Below are positions 7,210 to 12,862 of a stretch of 12,862 nucleotides of DNA, one piece after another. The notes under the pieces were generated by a model that was given only the letters and a program-made list of their open reading frames with translations, was not told the DNA's origin and did not search any database. The translations under genes were made by a program, and so were the position numbers. The DNA is from Candidatus Omnitrophota bacterium. Lineage in GTDB: Bacteria > Omnitrophota > Gorgyraeia > Gygaellales > Profunditerraquicolaceae. The DNA is taken from NCBI GenBank assembly GCA_017995695.1, contig JAGOIJ010000036.1:1-12862 (forward strand), written 5' to 3'. The first letter of the stretch is position 1. Each line of letters opens with the position of its first letter.

Positions 7210-8147
7210 AGAACAGGACTATTATACTTTTCCTTATCAGCGCAGTGACGATCTGCTTGCTTGTGTTTTATGTTTTTAAAAACAAGGAGGCTTTTCAAAG
7301 AATTCATCAGATCTCATATGTTGACATTGCAGTCTTTGCGTTTCTTCAGCTTGTTCTTTTGGCGGTTAATGCCTTGGTGCAAATGGTGTATATGCAGCAT
7401 TTTAATGTTAAGGTTGGATTCCTTAATAGTTTTGGCCTTAATACCCTTCATACTTTTTTCAACAACATTATGGTAAAGGGGGGGATTCTGGCCCGGGGTT
7501 ATTTCTTGAAAAAGGTGCACCAGTTTAACTATACTCATTTTGCGCTCATGCTTACTTCTTTTGTTATTATTGATCTGATGGTGGGCGGGTTTCTGGGAAT
7601 GCTGATTCTTGTTTGGCTTGCCATGATTAGGGGCAGTTTTAGCGTATCATTGTTTGGGGTGTTTCTTTTGTTGTTTCTCGGGTCGCTTGCAATAACTTGT
7701 TTTCCTATTTCGGTGTTGCCTACCAAAAAGCACCTATGGATTGTGCGCAAGCTTAATGAGGTTATTGTCTCCTGGCAGAAGATCGCCCAAGACAGGCGAG
7801 CATTGGGCAGCTTGTTTCTTTTGGCTTTGGCCAGCTTTATTATTTATGCGCTAAGACTTCAATATGGTTTTGCGATTTTATTTAAGCCTGTTTCGTTTTT
7901 AGAAAGCCTGTTAATGTCTATTGTGGGCATGGTTGCAAATTTAATCGGCCTAACTCCGGGTGGCCTTGGGATTAGAGAGTTCTTTGTTGGGTCAGCGTAT
8001 GGACTTATCCAGGGTTCATCAGTTGAAGCGGTTGTTGTTATTGTTTTAGACAGGATTGTTTCAAGCGTGCTTGTTTTCTTTGTTGGCGGATTTTTTATCT
8101 TTTATTTTTTGAAAAAAAGCAGCAAGACGCATTTACATGAAAGTTGA
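7182..8147 (+). CDS. UPF0104 / LPG_synthase_TM (flippase-like) integral membrane protein
   Basis: 321 residues from the ATG at 7182. There are about eight membrane segments (for example 11-31, 47-67, 120-149, 155-178, 207-224, 239-257, 281-308). The signature GLTPGGLGIRE at 256-266, preceded by a polar break in the helix, and the G-x2-AR-x2-FLK element (101-110) are those of the lysylphosphatidylglycerol synthase TM domain (PF03706). No aminoacyltransferase domain is attached. Stand-alone members occur in lipid and glycan loci, in archaeal N-glycosylation (AglD) and in hopanoid and mycobacterial lipid transport, where roles as a lipid or glycolipid flippase or a glycosyltransferase partner are proposed. 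The start is uncertain: 7182 has no clear Shine-Dalgarno site, while an in-frame ATG at 7131 follows AAAGG by only 4 nt and would add 17 polar residues. With 7182 the gene overlaps the methyltransferase by 28 bp. Confidence 0.82.
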   Translation: MDTQKDKKIKNRTIILFLISAVTICLLVFYVFKNKEAFQRIHQISYVDIAVFAFLQLVLLAVNALVQMVYMQHFNVKVGFLNSFGLNTLHTFFNNIMVKGGILARGYFLKKVHQFNYTHFALMLTSFVIIDLMVGGFLGMLILVWLAMIRGSFSVSLFGVFLLLFLGSLAITCFPISVLPTKKHLWIVRKLNEVIVSWQKIAQDRRALGSLFLLALASFIIYALRLQYGFAILFKPVSFLESLLMSIVGMVANLIGLTPGGLGIREFFVGSAYGLIQGSSVEAVVVIVLDRIVSSVLVFFVGGFFIFYFLKKSSKTHLHES

Positions 8148-9057
8148 TATTTTGGTTTTAAATTATAATGGAGAATCGTTACTAAGGCAGTTTTTGCCTT
8201 CCATACAGCGCGCGGCGCAATCATCGCAGCATGAATGCTCGGTTTGCGTTGTTGATAATTGCAGCACTGACGATAGCGTGCCAATGCTGCGCACGTTGTT
8301 TTCTGGAGTTTCTGTGTACGTGGCAGAGAAAAACGAGGTACTTTGTTCCTACAACCATGTCATAGAGCATCTTAAAAGCGACATCGTCATTTTGCTTAAT
8401 AATGATATCAAGGTTAAGGAAGATTTTGTTGATAACCTGGTCGCTTGTTTCAAACAGGACGATTCTATCTTTTTTGCTGCGCCTCAAATTCTTAATTTTG
8501 ATAATACGTTTAATGGCGGAAAGTCATATCTTTGCTGTTCGTGGGGTATTATGCAAAACAGGGTGGCTGATAGCGCTGGCAAAGGGCCGGGGATTACCCA
8601 TAGTATCGCAACAGGAGCTTTTCGTAGAGAAGATTTTCTTTTGTTGAATGGATTTGATACCCTTTTTCTTCCAGGGATTTGGGAAGAGGTGGATTTGTGT
8701 TATCGGGCAATGCTAAGGGGGAAGAGGGGAGTTTTTGAGCCGAAGAGTATTATTTGGCACCAGGAGTCTACCACCTTTAATAAGGTGTATGGAGCGCGCC
8801 GCAAAACAATTATCGCTCACCGTAACATGTTCTTGTTTTTCTGGAAGAACATTCGTGATCCGGTAATGCTGGGTTGTCATTTTTTATTTTTGCCGTTAAG
8901 GCTTTTGATCTCGTTAGGTAAGGATAAAGGGGCGCTTTTGGAGGGTTTTTTCCAGGCCTTGCCTTTGTTGCCTTGCGCATTAGCCAGGAGGCGCGCTGAA
9001 GCGCGCTTTCCGATAAAAAGAATATTGAAAGATAAGGATATAGTGCAATGCAGATAG
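8137..9057 (+). CDS. GT2 glycosyltransferase, WbbL/rhamnosyltransferase-like
   Basis: 306 residues. It starts at the ATG at 8137, 11 bp inside the end of the membrane protein gene. Motifs of inverting GT-A transferases are in order: LVLNYNGESLL at residues 6-16, VVDNCSTDDSV at 38-48, the metal-binding LLNNDIKV at 86-93, ATGAFRRE at 158-165 and GFDTLFLPGIWEEVDLCYR at 172-190. The acidic pair E184/D186 supplies the catalytic base in this family. This set is that of the rhamnosyltransferase-like GT2 group used in O-antigen, galactan and capsule synthesis. After the GT-A domain there are hydrophobic, amphipathic helices (about 245-280) and a basic tail, which probably attach it to the cytoplasmic face of the membrane. 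The Asn in NND replaces the first Asp of the usual DxD, as is common here. The donor sugar cannot be called; rhamnose is the usual one. Confidence 0.86.
   Translation: MKVDILVLNYNGESLLRQFLPSIQRAAQSSQHECSVCVVDNCSTDDSVPMLRTLFSGVSVYVAEKNEVLCSYNHVIEHLKSDIVILLNNDIKVKEDFVDNLVACFKQDDSIFFAAPQILNFDNTFNGGKSYLCCSWGIMQNRVADSAGKGPGITHSIATGAFRREDFLLLNGFDTLFLPGIWEEVDLCYRAMLRGKRGVFEPKSIIWHQESTTFNKVYGARRKTIIAHRNMFLFFWKNIRDPVMLGCHFLFLPLRLLISLGKDKGALLEGFFQALPLLPCALARRRAEARFPIKRILKDKDIVQCR
8991..9006 (+). repeat. GC-rich inverted repeat near the end of the GT2 gene
   Basis: The sequence GCGCGCTGAAGCGCGC can form a six-pair GC stem with a UGAA loop; a seventh T-A pair could form only by shrinking the loop to 2 nt. 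It lies 41 nt before the start of the next gene and is followed by only three T residues, so it is not a convincing terminator. It may slow ribosomes, affect mRNA stability, or simply reflect Arg/Ala codons. Confidence 0.4.
9034..9038 (+). promoter_or_regulatory. Shine-Dalgarno site for the formyltransferase-deacetylase gene
   Basis: AAGGA lies 9 nt before the ATG at 9048, within the last codons of the upstream GT2 gene. It supports 9048 as the true start, giving a 10-bp overlap. Confidence 0.65.
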
Positions 9058-10763
9058 TGATGCTTACCAGCGATATTATTGAGGCGCGCATCGTAGCCAA
9101 AGAGTTGCTTGATGCGAAGAGGAAGCTTACAGCCGTAATCTTTGAGAAAAAAACAATTAATCTAAAGATGCGCGTAAAATTATTTTTGTTATTAGCCGCG
9201 CGCAAAATTAATCATTTAAGGATTATTGATATTAAGCGCGATTCAGCGCAAACCCTTATTCGGCAAACAGATAATATTAATTCTTCCGAGATTTCAGATT
9301 TATTAAGGTCTTTGCAACCGGATGTGATTGTTGTTGTAGGCACGCGAAAACTTAAGAAAGAAATTTTTTCTTGCGCTAAGAACGGCGCTATTAATTTGCA
9401 TGGAGGGATCTTGCCGTATTATCGGGGAGCCGATTCTGTGTTTTGGGCGCTATGGAATAATGATCCGCACAACATCGGCGTTACTATTCATATGGTTGAA
9501 GAGGGCTTGGACTGTGGAAATATTCTTTTAACATGCAGGCTGGAAATGACCCGAGGCGATACGCTACGCTCGCTCCGAGATAAAATCATGTTTTTAGGGG
9601 CGCGCAAGATTAATGAGGCGCTTACTCTGATTGAATCGAACGTAGCAAAACCCGTTACTCAAAATGAAACATATGCAAGAAAATACCAGTCAGCAACGCC
9701 AACCTTAAAAAAACAGCTTGTAAAACGGCTGTCGCAGATGCGTTGTCGTGAAAGTGGGCTTAAACAATTCGGTGAGGAAGGCGTCTGTGTTACAGAAGTG
9801 CTATCCCAGAAGCCGCTTCTTGAAGCAATGCGAAAATCTGAAGTTGCAAAGAATCGTTTTTTTTGTTTGAGAATCGACGCCGATGAATTTGATGCTGGCG
9901 TATTTGAGCGCTATAAACGTTTTTTTAAGGATCATGCGCAGCTTGTAAGTATATTTTTTAATGCTCATCAGTACGCTGGTGCTGGGCGCGTTATCAGGGA
10001 ATGCAGCGATATGGGGCTTGATGTTCAATCGCATGGCTATTATCATTATGCCTATAACGACTATGAGAGTAACCGTTTTAATATTGCTAAGGCAAAGAAT
10101 TTTTTTCTTAAACTGGGCATAGAAACAAAGGGTTTTGTTGCTCCCATGGGCAAGTGGAATGAATCTTTGATGCAGGCCTTGGAGGATGAAGGCTATCTTT
10201 ACTCTTCCGATTTTTCTTACGATTACCTGGGATTTCCCTCGTATCCTTTGTTAAAAAAGGGATTCAGCCGCGTGCTTGAGATCCCCGCGTTTCCGATAGC
10301 CCCGGATAAATTCTTTCGCGCAGGACATAACGATGTAAGGTTTATAGAAAGGTATTATAAAAGGGCGATTGATGAAATGACGCGTTGTGGCATCCCGATA
10401 ATCTTGTATGCTCATCCCATGGCTCCTTTTGAGATTATTGAAATCTTAGGACGGGTGATTGGGTATGCGTTGGATGATAAACAACTGCGCGGCTGTACTA
10501 TGACGCAGTTGTACGAACATTGGAGTGCGCGCCACGGCGTTCAACTTGCTTCAACGGATAGCGTTACCATTCCAGCTGAATTTGATTCGGCTATTTTCGG
10601 GAAACGCTATTTTGAGCATCCGCTTGGCGCAGCGAAGCGGATGATAAAGGAGCGTCTTGATTTTGAACGCTTGACACCTGATGATGAATTGCGTTGCAAA
10701 CAGCCACGGCGTTTTTTTAAAACTGCCATGCGCAGAATATTGCCGGAACAAATGAAAGGATAA
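9048..10763 (+). CDS. Bifunctional fusion: formyltransferase domain plus ArnD-like NodB (CE4) deacetylase/deformylase
   Basis: 571 residues in one continuous frame. Residues 1 to about 205 are a Formyl_trans_N domain (10-formyl-THF dependent). The catalytic Asn, His and Asp are N116, H118 and D155, within AINLHGGILPYYRGADS (114-130) and EEGLDCGNIL (151-160). After a basic linker (about 210-265), residues 270-495 form a NodB-homology domain. Motif 1 is LRIDADEF (274-281, D277/D279), motif 2 is SHGYYH (328-333, H329/H333), motif 3 is GFVAPMGKWN (362-371, usual Arg replaced by Ala), and LYAHP (453-457) supplies the late His. From memory, E. coli ArnD has LRIDVDTF followed by ASIFF and then HAWDHHAW; here the order is LRIDADEF, VSIFF, HGYYHYAY. 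This favours a deformylase over a chitin-type deacetylase. About 75 C-terminal residues are unassigned. The likely substrate is an amino sugar, on a nucleotide or on undecaprenyl phosphate. No signal peptide is present, so both domains act in the cytoplasm. Confidence 0.85.
   Translation: MQIVMLTSDIIEARIVAKELLDAKRKLTAVIFEKKTINLKMRVKLFLLLAARKINHLRIIDIKRDSAQTLIRQTDNINSSEISDLLRSLQPDVIVVVGTRKLKKEIFSCAKNGAINLHGGILPYYRGADSVFWALWNNDPHNIGVTIHMVEEGLDCGNILLTCRLEMTRGDTLRSLRDKIMFLGARKINEALTLIESNVAKPVTQNETYARKYQSATPTLKKQLVKRLSQMRCRESGLKQFGEEGVCVTEVLSQKPLLEAMRKSEVAKNRFFCLRIDADEFDAGVFERYKRFFKDHAQLVSIFFNAHQYAGAGRVIRECSDMGLDVQSHGYYHYAYNDYESNRFNIAKAKNFFLKLGIETKGFVAPMGKWNESLMQALEDEGYLYSSDFSYDYLGFPSYPLLKKGFSRVLEIPAFPIAPDKFFRAGHNDVRFIERYYKRAIDEMTRCGIPIILYAHPMAPFEIIEILGRVIGYALDDKQLRGCTMTQLYEHWSARHGVQLASTDSVTIPAEFDSAIFGKRYFEHPLGAAKRMIKERLDFERLTPDDELRCKQPRRFFKTAMRRILPEQMKG
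10617..10643 (+). repeat. Perfect 9-bp inverted repeat with 9-nt loop
   Basis: The arms CATCCGCTT (10617-10625) and AAGCGGATG (10635-10643) are exact reverse complements around a 9-nt loop. It lies in the unassigned C-terminal part of the fusion gene, about 120 nt before the next gene. No T-run follows, so it is not a terminator. A stem of this size can occur by chance in 12.8 kb. Confidence 0.45.
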
Positions 10764-10764
10764 T

Positions 10765-11805
10765 ATGAACGTAGCATTCTATTCGTACCCTTCTGCTTTT
10801 CAGAATCCTGGCGGGGGAGAGGTGCAGCTGCTGAAGACAAAGCAAGCGATTGAGAAGCTGGGTGTCACGGTAAGATTGTTTGATCAGTGGAACGATAAGC
10901 TGCAAGATTTTGACGTTATACATATTTTTGGATCAGTCAAGGATTGCGTTGGCCTAATGCAGACAGCCAAGAATCTTAAGGTGAAGATTGCCATTTCATC
11001 AATTTTTTGGTCAAGTTTTAAGCGGGCGTTGCATGAGAGTAAGAACCCTAAAAAACGCTTGGAGTTTATGGCGCGGCATGCCGCTAAGGTTTTACTTCCG
11101 GTTTTTCCTTCCGCGCGCAGAAAGACCATGATGCTGGCTGATATTGTGCTGCCGAATTCGCTTGCTGAAGCAAGGCAATTAAGGCGTTTGTTTGCCCTCC
11201 CGCAGGAAAAGATTTCAGTGGTGCCTAATGGGGTAGATGAGCGTTTTTCAGAAGCTTCCGCAGAAAGCTTTAAAAAGAAATTCAAGCTAGAAAATTTTAT
11301 TCTTGCGGTCGGCAGGATCGAGCCCCGGAAAAACCAGTTGAATTTGATTAAGGCGTTGCGTCATCTTAAGCAAGATTTGGTTATTGTCGGCGATCCTGTT
11401 TCTGATTACGCGGATTACTATCGCGTATGCAAAAAAGAAGCAGGTGCAAATGTGCATTTTCTCGGGGCCATTGATCATGAGGGTGAACTCTTGGCTTCTG
11501 CCTATGCCGCATGCGCTGTTTTTGTGGCTCCTGGCTGGTTTGAAACGCCCGGCCTTGCTGCGCTTGAGGCAGGCTTAGCTGGCGCAAAGCTTGCGGTTAC
11601 CGCATGCGGTTGCACGCGGGAGTATTTTTTAAGCCATGCAGAGTATTTCGATCCTGCTCGGGTTAGCGATATTGCTAATGCAATTACTCAAGCTCTCAAG
11701 AAGCCATCTTCAACAACATTAAAAGACCATATTATGCAACATTATACCTGGGATAAGGTAGGACAACGTACACTTGAGGCATATCAGAGGATTATTCATG
11801 CGTAA
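10765..11805 (+). CDS. GT4 family glycosyltransferase
   Basis: 346 residues. The ATG at 10765 is one base after the previous stop, with AAAGGA at 10755-10760 (a short 4-nt spacing). The N-terminal GT-B domain opens with MNVAFYSYPSAFQNPGGGEVQ, where the GGGE at 16-19 is the nucleotide-sugar loop. VVPNGVDERF is at 152-161. The C-terminal domain shows AVGRIEPRKNQ (181-191), IVGDP (207-211), HFLGAID (231-237) and the E-x7-E pair E260/E268 in GWFETPGLAALEAG. This is a complete GT4 enzyme of normal length, retaining and cytoplasmic. Between 80 and 120 there is a Lys/Arg-rich segment (for example K86, R87, K94, K96, K97, R98), which could bind an anionic lipid carrier or membrane. It is only distantly like the GT4 at 5327-6445, so it probably adds a different sugar. 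The donor is unknown. Confidence 0.88.
   Translation: MNVAFYSYPSAFQNPGGGEVQLLKTKQAIEKLGVTVRLFDQWNDKLQDFDVIHIFGSVKDCVGLMQTAKNLKVKIAISSIFWSSFKRALHESKNPKKRLEFMARHAAKVLLPVFPSARRKTMMLADIVLPNSLAEARQLRRLFALPQEKISVVPNGVDERFSEASAESFKKKFKLENFILAVGRIEPRKNQLNLIKALRHLKQDLVIVGDPVSDYADYYRVCKKEAGANVHFLGAIDHEGELLASAYAACAVFVAPGWFETPGLAALEAGLAGAKLAVTACGCTREYFLSHAEYFDPARVSDIANAITQALKKPSSTTLKDHIMQHYTWDKVGQRTLEAYQRIIHA
11786..11790 (+). promoter_or_regulatory. Shine-Dalgarno site for wecB
   Basis: AGAGG lies 7 nt before the ATG at 11798, inside the end of the GT4 gene. It supports the 8-bp overlap between the two genes. Confidence 0.55.
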
Positions 11806-12862
11806 GAAAACTATTCTTTTTGTCGTGGGCACCAGGCCTGAAATTATCAAAACAGCGTCGGTTATCGCTCTGTTTAAAAAAGATCAACGTTATTCAGTCA
11901 AGCTCATGTTTAGCGGACAGCATCAGGCTTTGGCAGCGCAGATGATTAAAGAGTTTGCGCTTACCGTTGATTACGATCTAAAGTTAATGAAGCCAGCGCA
12001 ATCATTGAATTATTTAGCTTCCCGTTCTGTGAAGTTATTTGAACATGTTCTTACGCATTGTTCGCCGGACCTCATGATGGTGCAAGGAGACACCACTACC
12101 GCTTTTTGCGCAAGTCTTGCTGCTTTTTACAGAAAAATCCCTGTTGCCCATATAGAAGCGGGCTTGCGCACTCTTGATAAATACCGGCCCTATCCTGAAG
12201 AAATCAACAGGGCGATGATCTCGCGTATCGCAGATATGCATTTTGCCCCGACACAGCAAGCCAAAAGAAATTTGCTGCGTGAGGGAGTGCCTGCGCAATC
12301 AATTATAGTCACCGGTAACACTGTCATTGATGCTTTGTTGTATATAATTAAAAATAAACAGGCATCTTACAAGCTGCCTAGCGTTGTTGCTTCTTGTGAA
12401 AAAATCGTGCTTGTCACTGCTCATCGAAGAGAAAGTTTTGGCATTCCGTTACAGCATATTTGTCGGGCGCTTAAGATTATCGCTCGCAAGCATCCTGATC
12501 TTGGGATTGTCTATCCTGTTCATCCGAATCCTGAGGTTCGTCGAATAGCAAATCAAGAGCTCATCGGGCTAAGAAATATAGCTTTGATTGAGCCGCTTGG
12601 GTATATTGATTTCATCAAGCTTATGGAGCGATCTTGTATTGTGTTAACTGATTCTGGAGGAATCCAAGAAGAAGCGCCGTCATTGGGCAAGCCGGTATTG
12701 ATCCTGCGCGATAAAACTGAACGGCCGGAGGTGGTGCAGGCTGGTTGCGCTAAGCTTATCGGCACAAGCACGCAGTCGATTGTTTCTGCGTGTGAGAGGC
12801 TGTTATCAAATAAACAAAGCTATCAGTCGATGAGCCGGAAAAAGAATCCCGTAGGCGACGGC
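11798..12862 (+). CDS. wecB: Non-hydrolysing UDP-GlcNAc 2-epimerase, 3' end cut by the window
   Basis: The frame is open for 355 codons to the last base with no stop; family members are about 360-385 residues, so only a short helix is missing. The enzyme interconverts UDP-GlcNAc and UDP-ManNAc in the cytoplasm. All family landmarks are present: GTRPEIIK at 11-18, SGQH at 39-42, VQGDTTT at 95-101 (D98), HIEAGLRT at 118-125 (E120), YPEEINR at 132-138 (E134, E135), VTAHRRESFG at 206-215 (H209, R210, E212) and TDSGGIQEEAPSLGKPV at 284-300, then RDKTERPE at 304-311. The end NPVGDG has Val where most members have Tyr. The ATG overlaps the GT4 gene by 8 bp. UDP-ManNAc (or ManNAcA, if a WecC lies beyond the right edge) would be a building block of this glycan. 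Substrates other than UDP-GlcNAc are known in relatives, so the sugar call is likely but not proven. Confidence 0.93.
   Translation, partial: MRKKTILFVVGTRPEIIKTASVIALFKKDQRYSVKLMFSGQHQALAAQMIKEFALTVDYDLKLMKPAQSLNYLASRSVKLFEHVLTHCSPDLMMVQGDTTTAFCASLAAFYRKIPVAHIEAGLRTLDKYRPYPEEINRAMISRIADMHFAPTQQAKRNLLREGVPAQSIIVTGNTVIDALLYIIKNKQASYKLPSVVASCEKIVLVTAHRRESFGIPLQHICRALKIIARKHPDLGIVYPVHPNPEVRRIANQELIGLRNIALIEPLGYIDFIKLMERSCIVLTDSGGIQEEAPSLGKPVLILRDKTERPEVVQAGCAKLIGTSTQSIVSACERLLSNKQSYQSMSRKKNPVGDG

Noticed and set aside
8944..8952. T-runs such as this one, taken as possible terminators
   Set aside because: These runs encode Phe/Leu in membrane or hydrophobic segments and are not preceded by GC-rich stems; all lie within genes.
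8810..9205. 131-codon open frame on the - strand
   Set aside because: It is antisense to the end of the GT2 gene and the start of the fusion gene, both well supported by motifs; it shows no family features.
9558..9582. Short ACGCT/CGCT repetition in the fusion gene
   Set aside because: Only two or three imperfect units, fully explained by coding for residues of the formyltransferase domain; not a repeat array.
10884..11285. 133-codon open frame on the - strand
   Set aside because: It lies wholly inside the GT4 gene at 10765-11805, shows no recognisable domain and has no independent ribosome-binding site or context. The + strand gene has clear GT4 motifs.
1..12862. tRNA, CRISPR array, insertion sequence or prophage genes
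   Set aside because: Reading both strands I found no cloverleaf-like segment, no regularly spaced repeats, no transposase or integrase motifs and no terminal inverted repeats; coding density leaves no room for them.

Overview
The window is one uninterrupted block of surface-glycan assembly genes, all on the + strand. It holds 13 genes: the first is cut by the left edge and the last by the right edge. Neighbouring genes overlap by up to 32 bp or are separated by at most 15 bp. I see no internal promoter or terminator, no RNA gene, no CRISPR array, no insertion sequence and no gene on the - strand. This looks like the middle of a long operon for an O-antigen-like, capsular or other lipid-linked polysaccharide.

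Layout. (1) 1-678, C-terminal half of a Wzx/MOP-type flippase. (2) 683-1393, SAM methyltransferase. (3) 1362-2312, GtrB/DPM1/ArnC-like family 2 glycosyltransferase with two C-terminal membrane segments. (4) 2328-3074, second SAM methyltransferase. (5) 3071-3763, CDP-alcohol phosphatidyltransferase. (6) 3771-5321, multi-pass GT-C-type (PMT/ArnT-like) membrane protein. (7) 5327-6445, GT4 glycosyltransferase. (8) 6427-7209, third SAM methyltransferase. (9) 7182-8147, UPF0104/LPG_synthase_TM membrane protein. (10) 8137-9057, rhamnosyltransferase-like GT2. (11) 9048-10763, a fusion of a formyltransferase domain and an ArnD-like NodB deacetylase domain. (12) 10765-11805, second GT4. (13) 11798-12862+, non-hydrolysing UDP-GlcNAc 2-epimerase (WecB), lacking only its last few residues.

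How they may work together (inference). WecB would supply UDP-ManNAc. The soluble or peripheral GT4 and GT2 enzymes would build an oligosaccharide on a polyprenyl carrier at the cytoplasmic face, methyltransferases would decorate or cap sugars, and the Wzx-like protein would flip the product. Genes 3 and 6 form the classic pair in which a GtrB/ArnC-like enzyme charges undecaprenyl phosphate with one sugar and a GT-C enzyme uses that donor outside the membrane. The most distinctive gene is 11. It joins a sugar N-formyltransferase-type domain to a domain whose motifs resemble ArnD, the deformylase of the aminoarabinose lipid A pathway. With genes 3 and 6 this suggests an Arn-like formylate-transfer-deformylate route for an amino sugar, but no aminotransferase or UDP-GlcA decarboxylase is visible in the window. 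The CDP-alcohol phosphatidyltransferase suggests a phospho-alcohol substituent or an unusual lipid.

Organism. The DNA is moderately AT-rich, uses standard bacterial codons and Shine-Dalgarno sites, and encodes typical bacterial lipid-linked glycan functions. A Gram-negative bacterium is likely. The mix of genes would fit an uncultivated lineage such as Omnitrophota, but that is a guess that the sequence alone cannot settle.
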